A stretch of DNA of 64,000 bases. Source: Shouchella rhizosphaerae (GTDB taxonomy: Bacteria > Bacillota > Bacilli > Bacillales > Bacillaceae_D). This document shows positions 23,932 to 31,745 of this stretch, one piece after another. A program made the position numbers and the translations under genes. The stretch spans positions 124,001 through 188,000 of the forward strand of contig NZ_FRBS01000003.1 of assembly GCF_900142675.1 (NCBI RefSeq), read 5' to 3'. The notes beneath the pieces are model-generated. The model saw only the letters and a program-made list of their open reading frames with translations, searched no databases and was not told the origin of the DNA. The number at the start of each line of letters is the position of its first letter. Within the stretch, counting starts at the first letter, position 1.

Positions 23932-25596
23932 TTAGATTTTCATAACGCCGCCTGTATTGGCTGAAGTAACAAGTTTTGAGTAACGGGCCAAATAGCCTTT
24001 TTTGACTTTTGGTTCCGGCTCTGTCCATCCTTCACGGCGTTTTGCTAACTCTTCTTCGCTTATTTCCCACTCAATTGTGCGTTCGATTAAATCGATTTTG
24101 ATCATGTCGCCATTTTCCACGAAGGCGATTGGCCCGCCTTCTGCTGCTTCCGGCGATATATGCCCGATTGAAATTCCTCGTGAAGCGCCGGAAAAACGGC
24201 CGTCCGTAATGAGTGCAACTTTGGTGCCAAGCCCTCTGCCTTGAATGGCTGAAGTCGGTGCCAGCATTTCTGGCATTCCAGGACCGCCTTTAGGGCCTTC
24301 ATAACGGATAACAACAACTTGCCCTTCTTTCACAGCGCCGTTATTAATTTGCTCTTGCGCTTCTTCTTGGGAATTAAACACGATCGCTTCCCCAGTAAAT
24401 GTTTTAATCGAAGGGTCCACTGCACCTACTTTGATGACAGCGCCGTCCGGGGCCAAATTTCCATAAAGGATTGATAGACCGCCGACTGGACTATACGCAG
24501 TCTCTTTCGTGCGAATGACATCGGTATTTGTTATTTGAGCATGAGCGACATTTTCATAGAGTGATTTTCCTGTAATGGTGATCCGGTCGCCTTTGACCGC
24601 TCCCATTTCAATCAGCTCTTTCATGATCGCAGCTACACCGCCCGCCTTATGGACGTCGTCCATCGAGTAATCAGAGGCAGGGCTAATTTTGCAAAGGTAA
24701 GGCACTCGCTCAGCCACTTCGTTGATACGTGTCAAATCGTAGTCGATTTCGGCTTCATTGGCAATGGCCAATGTATGGAGCACTGTATTGGTAGATCCCC
24801 CCATTGCCATATCAAGGGCAAAGGCATCGTCAATTGTTTCTTCGGTAACGATGTCGCGTGGGCGAATATCTTTTTCAATCAAATTGATTAAATGCTTCGC
24901 TGCATCTTTAATCAAGTTATGACGTTCCGTAGATGTAGCGACAAGCGTTCCGTTTCCTGGAAGAGCCAGACCGAGCATTTCCATAAGCGAATTCATTGAA
25001 TTGGCTGTAAACATTCCAGAACAAGATCCGCAAGTTGGGCAAGCTAACTGTTCAATTTCAAGCAGCTCTTCCCTTGTCATTTTTCCTGACGAAAATGCGC
25101 CTACTCCTTCAAATACGGATACAAGTGAAAGGCTTTTTCCCTCTTTAGTACGGCCTGCTTCCATCGGACCACCAGAGACAAAGACCGCAGGCACGTTTGT
25201 GCGTACAGCCGCCATCAGCATTCCTGGCGTAATTTTGTCGCAATTCGGTATATAGAAGACGCCGTCAAACCAGTGGGCATTGATGACTGTTTCGGCAGCA
25301 TCACAAATAATTTCCCTGCTTGGCAGCGAATAACGCATGCCGATGTGCCCCATCGCAATTCCATCATCTACGCCGATTGTATTAAATTCGAAAGGAATGC
25401 CTCCGGCTTCAATAATGGCTTCTTTCGCCACTTCTGCAAATTTATTCAAATGCATATGCCCTGGGATGATGTCAATATAGGAGTTGCAGACGCCGATAAA
25501 CGGCTTATCCATATCCTCTTCTTTTACGCCGGCAGCCCGCAAAAGGCTTCGGTGAGGCGCTCGATCGATCCCTTTTTTAATCATGTTGCTTCTCAT
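23932..25596 (-). CDS. ilvD: Dihydroxy-acid dehydratase
   Basis: Iron-sulfur dehydratase giving 2-ketoisovalerate and 2-keto-3-methylvalerate. The start at 25596 ([15 protein letters not shown], 554 residues) follows GGGGAGCG. The reading from 25662 has no site. Cluster cysteines are seen in [16 protein letters not shown] and [17 protein letters not shown]. It is not preceded by a T-box. It ends only 10 nt before the ilvB T-box begins, so readthrough could join it to the ilv-leu RNA. Confidence 0.96.
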   Translation of the reverse strand: MRSNMIKKGIDRAPHRSLLRAAGVKEEDMDKPFIGVCNSYIDIIPGHMHLNKFAEVAKEAIIEAGGIPFEFNTIGVDDGIAMGHIGMRYSLPSREIICDAAETVINAHWFDGVFYIPNCDKITPGMLMAAVRTNVPAVFVSGGPMEAGRTKEGKSLSLVSVFEGVGAFSSGKMTREELLEIEQLACPTCGSCSGMFTANSMNSLMEMLGLALPGNGTLVATSTERHNLIKDAAKHLINLIEKDIRPRDIVTEETIDDAFALDMAMGGSTNTVLHTLAIANEAEIDYDLTRINEVAERVPYLCKISPASDYSMDDVHKAGGVAAIMKELIEMGAVKGDRITITGKSLYENVAHAQITNTDVIRTKETAYSPVGGLSILYGNLAPDGAVIKVGAVDPSIKTFTGEAIVFNSQEEAQEQINNGAVKEGQVVVIRYEGPKGGPGMPEMLAPTSAIQGRGLGTKVALITDGRFSGASRGISIGHISPEAAEGGPIAFVENGDMIKIDLIERTIEWEISEEELAKRREGWTEPEPKVKKGYLARYSKLVTSANTGGVMKI

Positions 25597-25716
25597 CGAA
25601 TCGCTCCCCAGTTCACTCAGTCTCTCTACTTTAATAAATTCCCGTTTTCTCTCGTTTCCCAAAAGGAGTTCCTTTCGAGAAAGACATCTGTTTTTATTAA
25701 ACTATTATTGCAATTT

Positions 25717-25745
25717 ACTATACGCTTCTTCTGTTTTGCGGTCAA
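25717..25745 (-). promoter_or_regulatory. Sigma-A promoter for ilvD
   Basis: Minus strand: TTGACC (25740-25745), exact 17-nt spacer, TATAGT (25717-25722). It predicts a leader of about 115 nt before ilvD. I found no clear CodY box, although CGAAAATTTCG occurs about 30 nt upstream of the -35. Confidence 0.8.
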
Positions 25746-25889
25746 CCGTTTTTTATCATAAAAAGATCGAAAATTTCGTTGAATGCGCTTCCAATGTGAA
25801 CAGGCCGCGTTTTTTGTTTTTTTATTTTTTTACTGAAAAAGGCTATAAAAATCGGAAAACCGGGGATAGTAAAAAAAGGGGGTGTTTAC

Positions 25890-26300
25890 ATGAATTTCTT
25901 TTATAAGCGGGTAAAGAACACGCTTGTCAAACTGCCATTCCTGGCCAAATTTTTAACAGATCGGCATAGGCCATCCCTTGTGCTTGTTACGAACCATTGG
26001 GAGCAATGCCCAAATGAGCCGGAACGCCAACTTTGTAGAGCGTTGCAGCAGAGAGGCTATTACGCTTCCCCAGAATACGCAATTGACCATCTGTCGATTG
26101 ATGTTGCCCTCGTTCCTTATCGCATAGCGCTGATGCGCGACACCACTCTCACACAAGAGCGAAAAATCGCTAGGTACCTTGAAAGAAAAGGCTGGACGCT
26201 CATTTTTTATGACGATAACCAAATTGATGGAAATATCGATCGACTCTTATATGAAGTGGACACGCTTGTTCACCCGCCAAAAAACGCCTCACTTACATAA
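25890..26300 (+). CDS. Small protein with a degenerate DUF559/Vsr-like nuclease fold
   Basis: This 136-residue protein starts at ATG after AAGGGGGTG. Residues 42-125 follow the pattern of the DUF559 (restriction-endonuclease-like, PD-(D/E)XK) family: a helix with E45 in PERQLCRALQQRGY, a strand with D71 in AIDHLSIDVALV, a central strand YRIALMRD (77-84) where active members have a xELDG-type motif, then RYLERKGWTLIFYDDNQI and NIDRLLYEV. The catalytic acidic pair and K/Q are not recognisable in the central strand, so cleavage activity is doubtful. The family link is my reading of the pattern, not a search. It is divergent from ilvD and ends in its own terminator. Confidence 0.6.
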   Translation: MNFFYKRVKNTLVKLPFLAKFLTDRHRPSLVLVTNHWEQCPNEPERQLCRALQQRGYYASPEYAIDHLSIDVALVPYRIALMRDTTLTQERKIARYLERKGWTLIFYDDNQIDGNIDRLLYEVDTLVHPPKNASLT

Positions 26301-26312
26301 GGCGTTTTTTTC
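26281..26312 (+). terminator. Terminator after the nuclease-fold gene
   Basis: AAAACGCCT, loop, AGGCGTTTTTTTCG. The stop codon of the preceding gene lies inside the loop. Confidence 0.9.
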
Positions 26313-26575
26313 GTTGTCATTTTCATCTTTTCACTTCATCCATTGCCCTTTTCCTGTTCCTCTTTTCCCCTAATCATGACGAATGCCTCTACTCCCATCT
26401 ATTCGACTAAAAAAATTCCATCTGTTTTCTATCAAGAAATGAATTACCTTTTTAATAGAGCGAAAAGATTGATTATCGCAGCAGGAGAAGCAATCTATTT
26501 TTAAGCATAGTTATTTTTTACTACGTATCGATCATAAACATCAAACAAGCATACACGGAAAATGGGGGTAGAGAA
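26313..26575 (+). other. Gap upstream of the glycosyltransferase
   Basis: About 260 AT-rich bases. TTGATT at about 26470 with TCTATT roughly 18 nt on is a weak promoter candidate. I see no coding frame with a ribosome site and no repeat. Confidence 0.3.
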
Positions 26576-28075
26576 TTGAGCACAGAACATTTGCTTCCAA
26601 TTACAAAAAATGCGTTTATGAAACCAAGAGTGGTTGCCTTCATTCCAGCACATAATGAAGAACAGTCGATTCGCGATTGTTTAGAAGGGTTAGCAGACCA
26701 GCAATTACCGGCAGGGGTTGACCTTGATGTGATCGTCATTGCCGATAATTGCACAGATCGTACGGCAGAAGTGGCCTTACATTGCGGGCAAGACCTCAAT
26801 TTGCAATTGATCGTGCTAAAAACGAGAAACAACAAAAAGCGAAAAGTCGGAGCATTGAACACTGCTTGGAAAAGCTTGTATGGCGATTTATTAGACATTC
26901 ACGCATCCAACTTAAGTCCGTACCAACAACTTTACAATAAATCGGTAAAGGCTATTTTAGGAATGGATGCAGATAGCAGAATGGCACCTGGAGCGCTTTT
27001 GCACCTGTGGGAAGGCTTAATGAGTGCCCGAAATATTGGCGGGGTAATGGCCAAGTACACGATGAGAATGCCTAAAAAGCTAAAAGAACTTTCTTTGGAC
27101 GATCCATACTATGAAGAAAAAATCGCTAGCGGCCAGTATGGGAACCCCTTTACTAGATGGTGGACGCACCAACAAAAACAAGATATGGCCAGTTGGCTTT
27201 TAACATTGCAATATAACGGGGGCAGCACTTACGTATTAGGTGGGCAAGCGACGCTCTTTCGGCCAGAGGCACTCCATGATATTGTGAACCGAAACAATCT
27301 AGACGGACCGTGGCAAGATGATAGTGACGTCGAAGATATGCTACTAACTTGGCAGCTGCAAAAAGCGAAATGGAAAACGCTGATCAGCCCAAACGCTCGC
27401 TGCTTTGTTGACTCGATGAAGACATACCACACGTTCCGCCAGCAACGATACAAATGGGATTCCGGCACAATCGATTTGCTTACGAACAGCGAATTGGACA
27501 TAAAAACAAAGCATCGATGGCGGATTTGGAGGGCGCAGTTTAGGTCATTGCTCGATTTAACGATTCGGATCTTGTTGGTCGTTTTGCTCGCTACTTCCCT
27601 TATTACTGCTCAGTTCTCCTGGAATTGGATTTGGGTCATTCCTATAGCAGTCGCCTCTCTCCTTAATTTGATTTTGGCCGTAAAAACGCCAATGAGAAGG
27701 CCAATCGATGTCATGCTTTCTGGCACGGTCATAAGTGCTGAAATCTATTTATGGGTGAAATTATCGATTTTTATTCATATTTGGCTAGACAAGCTTTCCA
27801 AAAACAAAAAAGACGGCTGGCATAATCAATACAACGCTGAGAAAGGACAAACACGGAGCAAACTGTTCGAATGGTGGTTTGTTCTTCTCATTTTGTTAGC
27901 TTTAATCGTTTTTGCAGCGTTCTATTTCAGGGATTTTTTCACTAGCTCCAAAGTGGTTGCTTTGTCAGCACCTTACTTAAAAGTCGGCTGGACGATTTTG
28001 AGCTATTTCACTGGATGGGCTACATTGTTAATGCTTTATCAGTTGTGGACATTGCGCAGGAAATACAAGGCCTAA
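26576..28075 (+). CDS. Membrane GT2-family glycosyltransferase
   Basis: This 499-residue protein uses a TTG start after AATGGGGGTAGAGAA. The first internal ATG (codon 15) has no ribosome site. An N-terminal GT-A domain begins VVAFIPAHNEEQSIRDC. It has the DxD motif GMDADSRM (131-133), then DSDVED (249-254) and QQRYKW (289-294), the Q/RxxRW-type motif of processive synthases such as cellulose, hyaluronan and poly-GlcNAc synthases. About five membrane segments follow (325-345, 349-369, 380-402, 434-452, 470-490). There are none at the N-terminus. The sugar product cannot be told. No partner genes for export or modification are adjacent. It lies upstream of cotA on the same strand, so a cell-surface or spore-surface polymer is possible. 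Confidence 0.85.
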   Translation: MSTEHLLPITKNAFMKPRVVAFIPAHNEEQSIRDCLEGLADQQLPAGVDLDVIVIADNCTDRTAEVALHCGQDLNLQLIVLKTRNNKKRKVGALNTAWKSLYGDLLDIHASNLSPYQQLYNKSVKAILGMDADSRMAPGALLHLWEGLMSARNIGGVMAKYTMRMPKKLKELSLDDPYYEEKIASGQYGNPFTRWWTHQQKQDMASWLLTLQYNGGSTYVLGGQATLFRPEALHDIVNRNNLDGPWQDDSDVEDMLLTWQLQKAKWKTLISPNARCFVDSMKTYHTFRQQRYKWDSGTIDLLTNSELDIKTKHRWRIWRAQFRSLLDLTIRILLVVLLATSLITAQFSWNWIWVIPIAVASLLNLILAVKTPMRRPIDVMLSGTVISAEIYLWVKLSIFIHIWLDKLSKNKKDGWHNQYNAEKGQTRSKLFEWWFVLLILLALIVFAAFYFRDFFTSSKVVALSAPYLKVGWTILSYFTGWATLLMLYQLWTLRRKYKA

Positions 28076-28080
28076 TTGCC

Positions 28081-28108
28081 CGAATCCGTTCTTCGGATTT
28101 TGCGGTTT
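28081..28108 (+). terminator. Probable terminator after the glycosyltransferase
   Basis: AATCCGTTCTTCGGATT followed by TTGCGGTTTT: a short stem with a UUCG-like loop and a T-rich tail, 8 nt after the stop. Confidence 0.6.
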
Positions 28109-28152
28109 TAAGAAAAAACGCTTTACCTATTTAGTGAAAGCGCCCAAGCAAA

Positions 28153-28180
28153 ACCGTCAAACGGAACATTCCATATACCA
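28153..28180 (+). promoter_or_regulatory. Candidate sigma-K promoter for cotA
   Basis: ACC (28153-28155), 16 nt, then CATATACCA (28172-28180). This resembles the mother-cell sigma-K pattern (AC, 16-17 nt, CATANNNTA), with a mismatch at the last two positions. cotA of B. subtilis is a sigma-K gene. The site is about 28 nt upstream of the start. Confidence 0.35.
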
Positions 28181-28207
28181 CTACCTACATGACAGGAGCG
28201 GATTTTT

Positions 28208-29737
28208 ATGGAATTAGAAAAATTTGTCGACCCTATGCCTATTATGAAAACAGCAATCCCTAAAAAAACAAGCAAGGATGGAGACTATTACGAAATTGAG
28301 ATGAAGGAGTTTTCACAAAAACTGCATCGGGATTTAAACCCGACTCGCTTATGGGGGTATGATGGCCAATTCCCTGGCCCCACGATTGAAGTGATGCGGG
28401 GAAAACCAGCTCGGATCAAATGGATGAACAACCTCCCTGATACCCACTTCCTTCCGATTGACCGATCGATACACCACGTTGCCCATGAACCAGAAGTCCG
28501 CACCGTCGTCCATTTGCATGGGAGCGAAACGACACCAGCAAGCGATGGCTACCCTGAAGCTTGGTTTACAAAGGATTTTGCAGAAGTGGGATCTTTTTTT
28601 GAACAAGAAACTTATGAGTACCCAAACGACCAAAGGGCTGCCACCCTCTGGTACCATGACCATGCGATGGGAATTACACGCCTTAATGTATATGCAGGGT
28701 TGAGTGGTCTATACATTATTCGTGACCCACGAGAAGAACAGTTAAACTTGCCAAAGGGAGAATTTGACATTCCATTGCTGATTCAAGACCGGTCTTTTAA
28801 CGACGACGGCTCTCTCTTCTACCCAGCCCAGCCAGCCAATCCCGCGCCAAACTTGCCGAATCCGTCGGTCTTGCCGTTTTTTGTCGGCGATACGATTTTA
28901 GTAAACGGAAAAGTTTGGCCTTACTTGCAAGTTGAACCACGGAAGTACCGACTTCGCATTTTAAATGGATCCAATTCACGTTCCTACCAGCTAGCCCTTG
29001 ATTCAGAAGCACCCTTTTATCAAATCGCTTCAGACGGCGGTTTGTTAAGAAGGACTGTTTCTTTGCAGGCATTCGATATCCGTCCAGCCGAACGGATTGA
29101 AGTCATCATTGATTTCAGTAAATTCGAAGGCCAAACGATCACACTGAAAAACAATGCAAGCACTGACGCCACAGCGGATGTGATGCAGTTTCAGGTCGTT
29201 CTTCCCTTATCCGGAGAAGACACAAGCATCATTCCTCAAAACCTATCTTATATCCCGTCGCTTCAGCAAAACGACGTCAAACGGATACGAAACTTAAAAA
29301 TTTCTGGGACGACGGACGAGTACGGCAGGCCTCTCCTTTTGCTCAATAACAAACTGTGGAGTGACCCTGTTGAGGAAAAACCGTGTTTAGGAACGACGGA
29401 AATATGGTCATTCGTCAATGTCACCAACGTCCCCCATCCCATGCATATCCACCTAGTCCAATTTCAACTCTTGGACCACCGGGCGTTTAACGTTGAGCTG
29501 TACAATGAAAATGGCCAAATCGAATTAGTGGGGCCGACTATTCCGCCTAAAATCAATGAGCGAGGCTGGAAAGACACAATCACTGCCCCTGCAGGGCAAA
29601 TCACTCGCGTCATTGCCCGATTTGCGCCGTTTTCCGGGTACTATGTATGGCACTGCCACATTCTCGAGCATGAAGACTATGATATGATGCGTCCTTTCGT
29701 TGTTATTGATCCGAAAACAGAGAAGGAAAGGCGATGA
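28208..29737 (+). CDS. cotA: CotA-type multicopper oxidase (spore-coat laccase)
   Basis: Three-cupredoxin laccase of 509 residues that oxidises phenolic substrates and reduces oxygen to water. In B. subtilis CotA is an outer spore-coat enzyme making brown pigment. All four copper motifs are intact: HLHG (102-105), WYHDH (148-152), HPMHIH (410-415) and HCHILEHEDYDMM (482-494), including the T1 Cys and axial Met. There is no signal peptide, as expected for a coat protein assembled in the mother cell. CAGGAGCGG precedes the ATG. It follows the glycosyltransferase after a terminator-like hairpin, so it probably has its own promoter. Confidence 0.95.
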   Translation: MELEKFVDPMPIMKTAIPKKTSKDGDYYEIEMKEFSQKLHRDLNPTRLWGYDGQFPGPTIEVMRGKPARIKWMNNLPDTHFLPIDRSIHHVAHEPEVRTVVHLHGSETTPASDGYPEAWFTKDFAEVGSFFEQETYEYPNDQRAATLWYHDHAMGITRLNVYAGLSGLYIIRDPREEQLNLPKGEFDIPLLIQDRSFNDDGSLFYPAQPANPAPNLPNPSVLPFFVGDTILVNGKVWPYLQVEPRKYRLRILNGSNSRSYQLALDSEAPFYQIASDGGLLRRTVSLQAFDIRPAERIEVIIDFSKFEGQTITLKNNASTDATADVMQFQVVLPLSGEDTSIIPQNLSYIPSLQQNDVKRIRNLKISGTTDEYGRPLLLLNNKLWSDPVEEKPCLGTTEIWSFVNVTNVPHPMHIHLVQFQLLDHRAFNVELYNENGQIELVGPTIPPKINERGWKDTITAPAGQITRVIARFAPFSGYYVWHCHILEHEDYDMMRPFVVIDPKTEKERR

Positions 29738-29753
29738 GGGGGGAAGGAGGTTG

Positions 29754-29781
29754 CCCCTGGCACCTACCCGATTGCCAGGGG
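29754..29781 (+). terminator. Inverted repeat after cotA
   Basis: CCCCTGGC, a 12-nt loop, GCCAGGGG, then ACCTGTGTTT. It is a strong hairpin 17 nt after the cotA stop with a poor T tract, so it is either a weak terminator or an RNA 3' end stabiliser. Confidence 0.45.
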
Positions 29782-29843
29782 ACCTGTGTTTAATGTCTGC
29801 TATCCTATTTAATCGAAAAACCAAAAATTTCATCTTTCACAAA

Positions 29844-29880
29844 ATAAAAAACTTCCAAACCATACAATTGGAAGTTTCAT
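29844..29880 (-). terminator. Terminator of the tRNA operon, probably bidirectional
   Basis: Minus strand: AACTTCCAA, 9-nt loop, TTGGAAGTT then TTTTATTTTG. It lies about 100 nt after the tRNA-Arg 3' end. In the plus direction the tail (TCATTTA) is poorer but could also stop cotA transcripts. Confidence 0.8.
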
Positions 29881-29976
29881 TTATGTAACGATATTTTTTG
29901 AAAAAGTATTTCCTTTAGTTAGACACCTTTTCGCTTTTGTCAGGCCTGAATTTATTAGGTTTTCTATGTTATAGAA

Positions 29977-30053
<77 letters not shown>

Positions 30054-30058
30054 ATGAT

Positions 30059-30132
30059 TGGAGCGGGTGAAGGGAATCGAACCCTCATCATCAGCTTGGA
30101 AGGCTGAGGTTTTACCACTAAACTACACCCGC
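30059..30132 (-). tRNA. tRNA-Gly (anticodon TCC)
   Basis: A 74-nt cloverleaf on the minus strand. The acceptor stem is GCGGGTG/CACCCGC with discriminator T and encoded CCA. The anticodon arm is CAGC-CTTCCAA-GCTG, and the T-loop GTTCGATTC. Its 5' half (30102-30132) is the part duplicated at 30257 and 30411. Confidence 0.96.
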
Positions 30133-30256
30133 ATATTAAATTAAGCTATTTTCTTTATTTCGAGCACCGTACTTTATGCCTCTTCCTCTGCTGGCTTAAT
30201 CGACGAAGCCAATGCGTCGAGGCAACTCGGGGCTTTTTCATGGATGTGTTGCTCGT

Positions 30257-30287
30257 GGCTGAGGTTTTACCACTAAACTACACCCGC
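30257..30287 (-). pseudogene. tRNA-Gly 5' half, copy 2
   Basis: These 31 nt are identical to positions 1-31 of the tRNA-Gly gene: acceptor 5' strand, D arm and first anticodon-stem strand. The sequence then changes to ACGAGC instead of the anticodon loop. It cannot form a tRNA alone. Confidence 0.9.
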
Positions 30288-30410
30288 ATTTTTATTAAGC
30301 TATTTTCTTTATTTCGAGCACCGTATATCATGCCTCTTCCTCTGCTCGCTTATTCAGCGATGTTCATGCGTCGAGGCAACTCGGGGATTATTCATGGATG
30401 TGTCGCTCGT

Positions 30411-30441
30411 GGCTGAGGTTTTACCACTAAACTACACCCGC
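30411..30441 (-). pseudogene. tRNA-Gly 5' half, copy 3
   Basis: A second 31-nt perfect copy of the tRNA-Gly 5' half, with the same breakpoint as copy 2. It is the first met by RNA polymerase coming from the promoter at 30588. Confidence 0.9.
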
Positions 30442-30561
30442 ATTTTCATTAAGCTATTTTCTCTATTTCGAGCACCCTATACCATGCCTCTTCCTCTGCT
30501 CGCTTATTCGATGAGGCAACTCGATGCCTATTGTCGGTGACCTTATTATGTAGATGCAAAG

Positions 30562-30616
30562 CGCCGCTTACAGCAGCGACGCTTATAACTATACAGGACA
30601 TTGAAAAGATTGTCAA
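30562..30616 (-). promoter_or_regulatory. Strong sigma-A promoter of the tRNA operon with initial hairpin
   Basis: Minus strand: TTGACA (30611-30616), exact 17-nt spacer, TATAGT (30588-30593). The first transcribed bases can form AAGCGTCGCT/AGCGGCGCTT. The predicted leader is about 450 nt before mature tRNA-Gly. Confidence 0.85.
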
Positions 30617-30639
30617 CCATTATTTGCAAAAGCAACCCT

Positions 30640-31149
30640 TTAGAGCGTGAAGTGCTTGTCCAAGTCTGTTGCTTTTTTGCCAGCGGTTGTCCAATAGTTG
30701 ATGTCGACATGTTCGTTTCCGATTGTTAGGCAGCAATATGTGCCTTCAGGGTACTGTTTTGGTAGGCGAACACTGCCAGGATTAATGAGGATGACACCAT
30801 CCTGCTCTTCTGCCTGGGCAATATGGCTATGGCCGTAGATGGCGATGCGTGCGCCTTTTTCTTTTGCACGGTCGATTAGTTTCGCAAGCGTCTGTTTAAC
30901 GCCATGGTGATGGCCGTGGGCGATGTAAGCGGTTGTTCCTTCCCATTGGCATTCTAGCTCATTTGGAAAAGAAGAGAACACATCGCAATTGCCCGCAACC
31001 ACATTAACCCCAGCCAGTTCTGGCGCGTGTTCAGGCAGTTCTGAATCGCCGACGTGGATGACTTGGTCCACCTCATGTTCGTGGCGGGAGATAATCGCCT
31101 TTAGCTGATCGGTCCAGCCATGGCTGTCGCTGATGACAAGAATATTCAT
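30640..31149 (-). CDS. ysnB: YsnB-like metallophosphoesterase
   Basis: A 169-residue calcineurin-like phosphodiesterase of the MJ0936/YfcE family. It starts MNILVISDSHGWTDQL, followed by the metal motifs VIHVGDSE, VAGNCD and YGHSHIAQ. I use the ATG at 31149; a GTG three codons earlier abuts the GAGGGAG site. The ATG overlaps the ysnA stop by 4 nt. The substrate is unknown, and cyclic dinucleotide or phosphodiester activity is only a family-level guess. Confidence 0.9.
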   Translation of the reverse strand: MNILVISDSHGWTDQLKAIISRHEHEVDQVIHVGDSELPEHAPELAGVNVVAGNCDVFSSFPNELECQWEGTTAYIAHGHHHGVKQTLAKLIDRAKEKGARIAIYGHSHIAQAEEQDGVILINPGSVRLPKQYPEGTYCCLTIGNEHVDINYWTTAGKKATDLDKHFTL

Positions 31150-31742
31150 TTCGGCCACACTCCCTCGATTGTTTCTTTTAAGGCTGTGAGGGCACGGGCG
31201 CGGTGGCTGAGCTGGTTTTTTGTTCCGGCTGATAGCTCTGCCATTGTTTGTCCGTGGCTAGGTACAAAAAAGATCGGATCGTAGCCAAAACCATTCGAGC
31301 CCGTTGGCTTTTCGGTAATGCGGCCTTCGCAAGCTCCTTCGGCAAAAATCGTTTCTTTTCCTGGTTCAGCCAATGCAATGACACAAAAGAAGCGGGCGGT
31401 ACGCTTCTGTGTCGGAACACCATCAAGCTCCGAAAGAACTTTGTCAATATTGGCTTGGTCGTTCTTCGGTTCACCAGCATAGCGAGCAGAGTATACTCCT
31501 GGTTTGCCGCCAAGGGCATCGATCAGCAGTCCTGAATCATCGGCAATGACCGGTTTTTGCAAATAGGCAGCCAGCGTTTCTGCTTTTTTGGCGGCATTCT
31601 CATGGAATGTGTCGCCGTCTTCAATAATCTCAGGGACTTCAGGGTAATCATAAAGTGATTTGACTATGTAACGATCCGTAAACAATGTTTGAAAGTCGGC
31701 AAGTTTGCCTTTGTTTTTTGTTGCTACAACCAATTCGTTCAA
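31146..31742 (-). CDS. ysnA: XTP/dITP pyrophosphatase (RdgB/HAM1 family)
   Basis: House-cleaning NTPase that hydrolyses ITP, XTP and dITP. At 198 residues it begins LNELVVATKNKGKLADFQ at a TTG start after AGGGGAC. Family motifs: VIADDSGLLIDALGGKPGVYSARYAG and GSNGFGYDPIFFVPSHGQTMAEL. It lies between rph and ysnB with 3-nt spacing upstream, so it is one unit with rph. Confidence 0.95.
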   Translation of the reverse strand: MNELVVATKNKGKLADFQTLFTDRYIVKSLYDYPEVPEIIEDGDTFHENAAKKAETLAAYLQKPVIADDSGLLIDALGGKPGVYSARYAGEPKNDQANIDKVLSELDGVPTQKRTARFFCVIALAEPGKETIFAEGACEGRITEKPTGSNGFGYDPIFFVPSHGQTMAELSAGTKNQLSHRARALTALKETIEGVWPK

Positions 31743-31745
31743 TGT

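Larger units (their letters stand above)
30102..30525 (-). repeat. Tandem repeat carrying the tRNA-Gly 5' half
   Basis: Units begin at 30102, 30257 and 30411 (periods 155 and 154). Each starts with the same 33 bases: the 5' half of tRNA-Gly plus two leader bases. A similar spacer of about 120 nt follows, with the shared tracts ATTAAGCTATTTTCTNTATT, TTCGAGCACC, ATGCCTCTTCCTCTGCT and GAGGCAACTCG. The spacers differ by point changes, and the third has a deletion of about 16 nt and then runs into unrelated sequence. In all three, TGCCTC and GAGGCA can pair, so each spacer can form the same outer stem. Read on the minus strand, the order is promoter, half-gene, half-gene, whole tRNA-Gly, tRNA-Arg. 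This accounts for most of the 507-nt gap between tRNA-Gly and ysnB. Confidence 0.9.

Noticed and set aside
25740-25800. CodY box upstream of ilvD
   Set aside because: CGAAAATTTCG is palindromic but does not match AATTTTCNGAAAATT well enough to call.
30102-30525. Direct repeats suggesting a CRISPR array
   Set aside because: Repeat units are 154-155 nt, spacers are similar to each other, and the conserved part is a tRNA fragment; no cas genes are present.
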